Positions 56,208 through 64,000 of a stretch of 64,000 nucleotides of DNA are shown here, one piece after another. Position 1 is the stretch's first letter, and each line of letters starts with the position of its first letter. The notes beneath the pieces are model-generated. The model was not told the DNA's origin, ran no database searches, and saw only the letters and a program-made list of their open reading frames with translations. This DNA is from Phoronis australis (taxonomy: Eukaryota > Phoronida > Phoronidae), in contig NMRA01000076.1 in assembly GCA_002633005.1 (NCBI GenBank), positions 932,748 through 996,747 on the forward strand, written 5' to 3'. A program made the translations under genes and the position numbers.

Positions 56208-56529
56208 CAGTGGCGTATTTAGGGGGGGGGGCAAGGGGGCCATGNGCCCCCCCCCCCCTAAAATTCAGACACCATTTGGCGGTTCGGGGTGCGAATTGCT
56301 GACTAGCATATGCGCGCACCCAGGGAAGCTCGGGGTGGCGATTGCACAATGCATAGGCCTTGAAGAAACCCCGTTTACCTTTTTTGTTTTTTCAGTAATA
56401 AGGTCTACAAACCCAAAAACTCGAGACCCACACATCCCTACATTTTAGGCTGGGCGCGCGCGTGTGGCGAAATTCTGGTTATTCCTGTGCCCTGCCGCCC
56501 CCTAACTCAAAATCCTGGATCTGCCCCTG
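56208..56529. mobile_element. MITE with CAG-type ends and 5-bp target duplication
   Basis: The left end CAGTGGCGTATTTAGG and the right end (other strand) CAGGGGCAGATCCAGG agree at 11 of 16 positions. CTGAC occurs immediately outside both ends (56203-56207, 56530-56534). Internally there are long G and C runs with an N at 56245. CAG termini with a 5-bp duplication would suit a hAT5-type non-autonomous element. Confidence 0.6.
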
Positions 56530-56534
56530 CTGAC

Positions 56535-58264
56535 GGTAGATCGAAATTTCCCAATGTCTTCTTGCGACTAAATTCCTTGAAAAAATTGTCATTTCTTACA
56601 TAACTAGCGAATTAGCGAAACCACGAGCAATAGGTTTACCTTGATTTAATGACTTAACTCCTTTTTGATCCCTGTTAGTGAGTTTAAACGACAAATCTTG
56701 TACGGAAGTCAAAAAGCAATGCATTTATTATCCTTTGAATTGTGAGTAAATTTTTGGGAAATGTCCAAATTTCATCAATGTCTTTGAGAGTTATTTTAGA
56801 TCTGTATTTTTTCCATATTCAGGCTTCAACTAAATTCACTGCAACATCATCACTTCTTAAAATATTTGCTTCTAATTACCAAAAGTCGTCTATTAACCTG
56901 TCGCTTTACGTAGATACATAAACATGTAAATCAGAAACCAACGAATTTGTTTATCAAAACGGAATGTTTTAAGCAATCGCATGATTTTTACTAGTAACTC
57001 GGGAAACATGGGAGATGGGGCATTCATATTAAGGTGTATTTTTGCTCATATCCGAGGTACCTATAACTGCTCACGAGTTTAAATTGAACTCCAAAAAACC
57101 TGTTGAAATATTTGTTTATTATTGCGAGTATTTTGAGTTCGACATGTACTCGGTCATCAATCGTAGCCCAGAGTCTTTTTGACATTTGTGAATTCATTAC
57201 AAACAGTTCCTAGTAACGACCTTAAAAAGAAATACTATTCTTGTGATACTATTGGGAAAATATAACATTAATTAACCATCGGAAGTAGCCTTTTTGTGTA
57301 ATTCACAAATGGTGATCTTCACGTTCTTCAAAATTCCAACTTTTGATGGTAGTCAATCCTATTGTATTTTTCACATTTTTGGTTGTTTGGGTCGAATGTT
57401 TTGATACTGCTGCGCTGTGCACGGTTGTTTTGTATTTTTGATGAATTTGAAATCTCAACTTTCCCTTGTGACAACTTGGCTGTGTCGGATTTACATATAT
57501 AGATGGATACCCGAACCGCTCTACCGAGAGGGGGTCCCGTCTGAAATGGGACACCTAAGACGAAAGGTTACACATCATTAAGCTTGAGAAAGGTGACATT
57601 TCATTCCATTGTCGAGTGACCTTGCAAGAAGTGACTTTCCTCAGCATGAAAGCCAGTTGTACGATTTCACAAAAAACAGGAAAATAGACATAATCGATTC
57701 CAACATTGGGCCCTCTCTTCGTGAGCGGCCCGTTAAGAATTTGCCTATAAAAACACGAAAAAGGTGGTCAGTTGAATGTCATCAATGGTCCTCTTCAAGA
57801 GCTGAGACCCTAAATATGAAAAGATCCATATTTTCAAGTCAGGAAATGCGCTAATTGATGTTATCTGCCAGGCCATCAGTTTTCTCAAGTGATACACAAT
57901 TTAGAGAAAGAAAAACACGAAAAAATAAAGCGACAGTTGTCTTTATTATCCTTTGCTAGAGAAAGGCCTCTAGGAAATATAATTTTGCGTTTCTACATTT
58001 GTGCTCCGCAAAAGCTTCGCTTTACGAATTTTCTCGATTTTTCGAAATACATGTATAAATGATCAAGTGCACGTTTTCAAGTGCGTTTAGTTGACCTACA
58101 TTTTTGCAGCAAAAACGGAGACCCTTACAACAATGTCCTGGCCAGGGACCTCAAAGAGTAAACCGTGTAATGATACTGAGTTGTCAAATGTTCTCTTGAA
58201 TTTTCTCTCTTATCCGTATTCGTAGCTTTTCTTTTCTCGACTGTCCCCGTCCCCAAGCCTATGT
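56535..58264. other. Intergenic, nothing recognised
   Basis: No gene or repeat pair was seen. Open frames at 57303-57854 lack features. Confidence 0.35.
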
Positions 58265-58343
58265 CGGTTGCCATGATTGAACCTAGACGCCTGCAAAATT
58301 TGGGGGGCACGCCTCCCTCCCCCCGCTTCCTACGGCCCTGCAA
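58265..58343. repeat. MITE-end remnant
   Basis: On the minus strand it reads CAGGGCCGTAGGAAGCGGGG followed by a G/C-run block and CCCCCCAAATTTTGCAGG. This style of CAGGG(G)CCGTAG end with G/C runs is like the elements at 1 and 56208. No second end is visible. Confidence 0.3.
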
Positions 58344-58800
58344 TTGGTTTTTGAACGACCGACTTTCTTTCAAAGAGTGAGAGGGGCGAGCATAACGCGT
58401 GCCATTACCCACTAGGTAGGCAAGTACCCATTTGGTACTATGCTAACCTGTGCCACTTAGTATCCGATACTCAATTACACTTTAGGTATCGGAAATGTGT
58501 GTTATCTCTTGTAATTAAGGAACCCATCTGGTGCCTTCTGTGAAATATTTATTTGTAGAGCTGTGACCCTGAAATTCCCAATACAAGTTAAAATATTTAT
58601 TATTCTTGTTGTTTTATTTGTCCCCAATAGTTGCAGAATAAATTTATACATAACTTGAGTTTACCCAGTAATGACAAACTTTCAAATCATTCGTGCTTAA
58701 CTGAGTGATAAAGCTTACACGTCTTTACATACTCGGACCGAAATATTTAGTATTTTTGCGTGTTACTAGGTAGCATACATCACTGGAAATGGGAAGAGCG

Positions 58801-59779
58801 CACTATTTCGAAGGTTCACTACTCGGCCAAACGTTCACTACTCCGAAAGTTCGATATACTCGTCCAAAAATATCTAAAATTTTGGACTCTTGTGTTAATG
58901 CTTTTTCTTTTACACGAAAAGCGTCACTTCAGTTATAGCACTGAATGGTTTACCTATACACCTGGGCTGGGTTGCATAAAGCTTCAAAACTATCCGCTGA
59001 ATAATTTTGATTGTTCTATGACGTCAGGTGCATTGTTCAACGATAACAACATGACGCGTAATAAAGTGACGTCATTGTTGCCATACGGCGTATCACTTTT
59101 TGCATCTGGGCCCTGGATAATAAACACTTTGTTTGAATTTCATGCGCATACCTTACGACTACGGAAAATGATTACTCCCGTCCTTTATTTCTAATAGAAT
59201 ATGAAGAAGAAATATTGATGGATTCTCAACCATGATACATTTATCAAATCCATGTCAAGATCGCATCATTTCACATCGCGAATGAAAAGTTTAGGACTGT
59301 TGTGCCTCCGTCCACAGAAACTACACGGGTCGAAACTAAATGTAGTTAGCAGGCTACCCTGTCCCTACCAGTCTTCACGAAGCCAGACAGTCCCATTCAG
59401 CCTTCTCAAATTTTAAACCGCCATCGGTCGGTCGCCGCAGCCCTGACCCGTGCCCCAGATTTTGTCCCTGCTTGAGAATGAGTCTTTAGCCAGATTCAAG
59501 ATTCACGATTGACAGTGACTGGAACTGAGCTCATGCGTAAGCAAAGTAATCAATATTTTAAGAACTTTTCAACTCTTGCACACCCTTGAAATGGCAACTA
59601 AATCGAAACAAATACAATACTTTATTCATGTCAGTTCCGACTCATTTGCAAACAATCGGAGTAACGAATTGTCAGAGTTCTGGTTTCGGAATTGTGGACA
59701 CTCGAATTAGTCATCTTTCAAAGGCAGAGAAGCTTCGGAGTAGTGAACGTTCGGAGTGAAGTGAACCTTCGGAAAAGTG
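58801..59779. mobile_element. MITE with about 45-bp terminal inverted repeats
   Basis: CACTATTTCGAAGGTTCACT at 58801 is inverted at 59779 (CACTTTTCCGAAGGTTCAC on the other strand). Each arm continues with GTTCACTACTC-type units of 17-19 bases in tandem. The 144-codon open frame 58760-59194 begins with TTG outside the element and has no family features, so the unit is treated as non-coding. Confidence 0.55.
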
Positions 59780-61905
59780 ACATCTAACATTGGAAATTTT
59801 TTCCATCAAGTCTGTTGATCACATGAAGTCTGCGAGGCTGTGCATCATTGTCACTGAATGACAAGAGAAGAAGTTGTTCATTGATCAAAGTATTAATTAG
59901 GTCTAGTCCTACTTTTTCCAAATAACGTGAACTTGAGCAACGACGGAGGGCAACCTATCCACAATCAAAGTGGAAAGTGGATGAACAACATATCTGACGA
60001 TCATACTCTATTCTAAATTTGAAAATGCCTGCACTTTATCATACATGCTATGCGAACAAGTACACCAAAATGATGTTTGTTTTCTTGGCGGTCGATTTTA
60101 AGACATTCACACCGCACTTCTTTTTGGGAGCTCTCTCGCTGCTGTAGCTTAGCTAAGCATAGACATTTACTTCTAGACTCCCTTGATACCCTATGGTGTG
60201 GCCACCACCAGCGTACAATGCCGATGAGTAACATATAAATCCTCCTCTAATCATAGGCACGATCCTGTCGTCTACGCAAAACCGTCACCCGAGCGAAGTT
60301 TGGCCTGGTACGCCAGATGATGACGTGAAGAGCTTTGAATCAGAAGCAAATTCAAAATTAACAAGTTAAAACAAATTTGATGTTGTCTTTCATGTATATC
60401 CTATCTTTAACGGATCATAGGCTAGGGCTGGACCTTTTCCGCGGAGGGGGGGGGGTTTCGATCGAATCCCGCGAACCCCCTGGCTACGGGACTGCTGTGC
60501 ACGAGCATTTAAGTAGGAGTTGTGTACTTATACTCTCCCGGACACGGGTTTACAGCCTTGACGTTGTAGAGGTCTTAGATGATATGCACGAATTCCAAAA
60601 GATACCTCCTTCCTGTCATCACTATGGACTACTTTCAAAAGTCTAGTGTAGCGCACCTACACCCTCATTAAATGTCTCTCTTGTTTTTCTTTTTGTTTTT
60701 GTTGTTGGCCCAGCGGGTTACACGCGTATAATAATAATACCGTAACACCTTTGTTCATAAAACTTTATTTATGATACGATATGCGACACTAGTATTTACG
60801 ATTGTACAAGTATGTACGTTATACGGTTAAACCTGAAACAATTAATAAAGATAAATTAAATACAATTTTTAATACAAATTGAAGTACTAAATACATCATG
60901 CTAAAATACGGAAAACTACATATCTGACATATGGTATCAACTCACAATTAGGCAAGCACCAAGCACTAGTAAGCAGAAACTTGTAGTTACAACAATTTCT
61001 ATGAATTAATCAAATAATAAAAAAACTGAGAATAGTTGTTTCTAAAGACAAAGTTTATAGTAAAACATCAAGAAATAAAGTTGTCTCTTACCAACGCTGG
61101 GTATCTGTGATATTTTTGAAGCAAGCAGCAGCCTCTCTCCAAGCGATATGAATTCTAGAGTAGCTAACAGAATATTTATACTGAATACAAGAAAGGTGGG
61201 CGGGATAGTTCAAAACATGAAAACCCACACACTTCCTCCAAAATGCTACACCTAGTTCCACAACAATTCTCAGAATAAAGTTGTTGCCGGATTCCAGCAA
61301 TGAACCCAAGTCATTACCAAGTATTGTGTAAGCAGAGAAAGTTAAGTAAGTTCGATAGATAATAGTTCTGATTATTGTTGTTGTCAGAAATGCCTCATCC
61401 CTAAGCTGACCAGTTTCAAAGAATTAAAGTTATATAACTAGCAATACACGGCACAGTTGTTATTGTAAGCATCCCACGACTGGTTAAAGACATATGGTGA
61501 ATCATTTCCTATGCATTCATACAAATGTTGGTAAACAACCAGAATATTTAACTAATTATACATCGTCAATAAAATTACATAACTTTGTGTTTCATTAGAC
61601 TAATTATCTATAGCATCAAAAAATGTCACCAACATCTAGCTTTCAGCGAATGTGTTTCCTGACAAGAAACTTGTATTTCACAGGCGGTGACAGCGTTGTG
61701 CCGAAGACAACCAACACTGAACAATCCAATGTCGGAGTTGTGAATGAAGGAAACGAGATCCAAACATTAAAATTGTAGTTTTATAGGTAAAGCAGGGCAT
61801 ATATCTTTACTTACGTCATCGGTCAAGTTTAAAGCGAACACCCTCTTCACAGATCGATCAAACGTAACCAACGGACACTATTGATTCTTCTTACTTTCCA
61901 TTTAG
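59780..61905. other. Upstream flank of DEG/ENaC copy 4
   Basis: A G-run with CGAACCCCCTGGCTACGGG near 60445-60490 is probably a further transposon-end remnant. The rest is AT-rich and unrecognised. Confidence 0.35.
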
Positions 61906-61936
61906 TATAAAGCCATAGCAATTAATGAAAAACACA
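61906..61936 (+). promoter_or_regulatory. Possible TATA box of DEG/ENaC copy 4
   Basis: TATAAAG at 61906-61912 in the context AGTATAAAGCC resembles AGTATAAAAGCC before copy 1. A start about 30 bases downstream would give an 80-base leader. There is no strong initiator. Confidence 0.4.
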
Positions 61937-62015
61937 CAGAAAGTGTATTGAGATATCAAGCCGATGAGAATTTCCAAGACCTCCAATTACGCTAGTGTGA
62001 GCAAATCATTTGGAC

Positions 62016-63578
62016 ATGGCACCTACAGCTATAACTTTCAAAGGACGCGTGAAAAAATTCTGTGAGAATACGACCGCACACGGTTTAGGACAAACTGTAG
62101 AAACGGGCAATAAATTGAAGACAATTTTCTGGACAGTTGTGTTTCTTGTGGCTTTGGCAGGATGTGTTTGGAACATCTACTACGTTGCCGAGGCGTACTT
62201 AAGTTTTGGATTTAGCGTCAAATCCAGACTCGAACAGCACCCGAGTTCATTGGTATTTCCAAGTGTAACAATTTGTAACTTGAATCCAATCAGTTCCTCA
62301 AAGCGGGCCAAATTTATGGGAGAATTTAAACGACAAACAGGGTTATCAGAGAAAGACTGCGATAACGAATATAAGCTATCCGATTCCGAACGTTCAGAAA
62401 ATTTGTATTTATACAGATGGTCAGAGAAGCCAAAATTTTGGTTTGAATACAACGAGAATGTTACAGAAATGTTAGGCCATTCAAAGAAGGACTTCGTTGT
62501 AGATTGCATGTTTGAAAGCTTTCCTGGTTGTGAAGAGAATTTCGCTCTCATTAAAGATCCCAACCTGTACAACTGCTACACTTTCAAATCTTACAAAGGC
62601 CACAGACCACGCGTAGGAGTTGAGATGGGGTTGTCGTTAATTCTGTTTCTGGAAAATACATATTCCCACGATCAACTCGTCGACGGTTTACCCATTGATT
62701 CGTATAGCGCTGGAAACGTAGGTGCTAAGCTTGTCATTCATGAGCCTGGGTCACATCCAAACCCCAACACACGTGGAATCACTGTGGAAGTTGGTAAAAC
62801 TACTAACATAATTCTACGGACTGTGAATAAACGGGCTTTAGGGCCTCCGTATCCCTCGCCGTGTAATGCCCAAAAGAAAATTAATTCCAGTAATGGTAAC
62901 AGATATTCGTACGAAGAAGAATTGTGCACCGTAAGCTGCATTCAAAAAGCCTTGGCTGAAAGATGCGGATGCGTTTCAATAGACTACATAGCTGACAAAT
63001 TTAGAAATGACGTTCCATTCTGCGGAAGTCATCCCTGTAATGCGACGAAAGTGATGGAAAATTATGAGTGTCTTAATAATGTCGCCAATGACTTCATATA
63101 CAAAACCGACCCCAGTTGCCAGCACTGCACCAAACCTTGTAACGCGGTTACTTTTGATTATACTATGTATCAGTCCAAATGGCCTGCAGCTTTGTACCAT
63201 CCAGATCTTCTGCAATGGTTCGTAAACAAGGATGATAGCACATTGTATAGCCAAATCTTAAGAAACATTTCAGCCGATGACATTCCTCAATTTGTTGAAA
63301 ACAATTTCCTTCGAATCAACATCCATTTTGGTGATTATTATGTCCGCACGGATACGGAAACGTTGGATACTGACGGGTTCTCCTTGCTCTGTAATATAGG
63401 AGGAGCATTTGGCTTCTGGATTGGAGTTTCTGTCGTGACTGGAGTTGAGGTGTTGGCATTATTTTGTGACTTTATAGCCATCTTGGTCCATAAATGTACA
63501 AAGAGTAGAATTCAAGACAATCTTCAGATTTCGGAACATCGGGGTCAGGTAGCGCCTGTCCAGACACCCATCTACTAG
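62016..63578 (+). CDS. DEG/ENaC-family sodium channel subunit, copy 4 (intronless)
   Basis: A 520-residue single-exon subunit. ATG at 62016 (MAPTAITF) is chosen over a TTG two codons upstream. It is the only copy with the canonical HG gating motif (H22-G23). TM1 is about 38-60; FPSVTICNLNP at 81-91; GHSKKDFVVDC; CGC at 317-319; CQHCTKPC at 368-375. The filter is GVS (470-472). Against the other copies, the pre-pore tryptophan of DxDWF is G454 and the second TM2 acid is A481 (EVLALFCD). The tail ends QTPIY. The ectodomain variable region (165-230) differs strongly from copies 1-3. The frame is intact. HG and the TATA-like site suggest it may be closest to the ancestral form, while its pore has the most unusual residues. 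Confidence 0.95.
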   Translation: MAPTAITFKGRVKKFCENTTAHGLGQTVETGNKLKTIFWTVVFLVALAGCVWNIYYVAEAYLSFGFSVKSRLEQHPSSLVFPSVTICNLNPISSSKRAKFMGEFKRQTGLSEKDCDNEYKLSDSERSENLYLYRWSEKPKFWFEYNENVTEMLGHSKKDFVVDCMFESFPGCEENFALIKDPNLYNCYTFKSYKGHRPRVGVEMGLSLILFLENTYSHDQLVDGLPIDSYSAGNVGAKLVIHEPGSHPNPNTRGITVEVGKTTNIILRTVNKRALGPPYPSPCNAQKKINSSNGNRYSYEEELCTVSCIQKALAERCGCVSIDYIADKFRNDVPFCGSHPCNATKVMENYECLNNVANDFIYKTDPSCQHCTKPCNAVTFDYTMYQSKWPAALYHPDLLQWFVNKDDSTLYSQILRNISADDIPQFVENNFLRINIHFGDYYVRTDTETLDTDGFSLLCNIGGAFGFWIGVSVVTGVEVLALFCDFIAILVHKCTKSRIQDNLQISEHRGQVAPVQTPIY

Positions 63579-64000
63579 TCAGTTTATTGACTAATCAGGC
63601 TCGTAGCCTTCAGTTGGAAAGGGGCGTTGGGAAGCTTAAGATCTTAAACCTCTGCCATATTACTCATTCATCAATCGATGTTGTCACCAATCCATCGCCT
63701 TTCTCTGACCAAAGCCCTACCCTTCTCTATCCTCGCTTGTCTCGGGCCTTCTTGCGCCTTGAGAATTCTTTCACACACGCCGTTTCGGCTCTCGCAGACG
63801 CATATTACCATCTCGCACCGCTTTTCAAGTATCGTTGACATAATGTTTTGCTCGCACACGCATAAACCCCGCTCCTGCACATTATAACTTGCCCGCGAAA
63901 GCTATTCCCAAACCTCGTAGGCCTACGCCTTTCTCTTCTCTTAGGCCACTTCGTAAAACCCTCACTTATGAAGTCTCTTCTTTCACGCCATTTGTGCATG
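63579..64000. other. 3' flank of DEG/ENaC copy 4
   Basis: Presumed 3' UTR and spacer. Pyrimidine-rich with overlapping open frames on both strands that lack features. Confidence 0.35.

Noticed and set aside
58760-59194. Plus-strand ORF of 144 codons
   Set aside because: It begins at TTG outside a MITE and runs through the terminal repeat into the interior, so it is chance.
1-64000. CRISPR arrays, operons or bacterial genes
   Set aside because: No spaced direct repeats with constant spacers were seen, and spliced genes with animal channel domains mark the sequence as metazoan nuclear DNA.

Overview
The window is nuclear DNA from an invertebrate animal. It is AT-rich and gene-poor, its genes are channel families found only in animals or strongly expanded there, and it carries spliced introns, non-LTR retroelement debris, THAP-encoding DNA transposons and long dinucleotide microsatellites. 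A marine lophotrochozoan, cnidarian or similar lineage fits the repeats, but the sequence alone does not fix the phylum.

The host genes I can support are six ion channels in two families. Four are intronless DEG/ENaC-type sodium channel subunits of 520-530 residues, all on the plus strand (2139-3701, 12310-13884, 44432-46024, 62016-63578). The first two are about 85% identical and share flanking sequence, so they are a recent duplication; the third and fourth are older paralogs. Between the second and third sit two voltage-gated potassium (Kv) channel genes in opposite orientation (minus 20182-17899, plus 28224-29829). Each has a zinc-binding T1 domain exon joined by a phase-0 intron to a six-transmembrane exon, and each has lost the second proline of the S6 PxP gate motif. 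One further short GC-rich reading frame (34547-34329, minus) looks like the last exon of an unrecognised gene.

Much of the rest that can be read is mobile DNA. Two elements flanked by TTAA target duplications encode THAP zinc fingers and fit the Kolobok superfamily (30586-32823 and 41761-43427). A third, truncated relative of the second (from 8578) has been split by a small element with 140-bp terminal direct repeats (8990-9697). A 650-bp TTAA element lies at 46444-47093. There are hAT-like and other MITEs (1107-1260, 7600-8002, 14623-14840, 26066-26307, 35155-35438, 47996-48135, 56208-56529, 58801-59779), two copies of a foldback repeat (36840 and 49263), and four broken non-LTR retroelements (5520-6220, 22390-24065, 24600-25230 minus, 36125-36640). 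A decayed copy of a repeated uncharacterised ORF family lies at about 39745-40900.

Functionally, this looks like a birth-and-death cluster of membrane channels. DEG/ENaC subunits assemble as trimers and Kv subunits as tetramers, so closely related neighbours could form mixed channels. Changes in gating motifs (HG to HA in three DEG/ENaC copies; PxP to PIA in both Kv copies) suggest that some members are regulatory or have altered gating, but that is inference.
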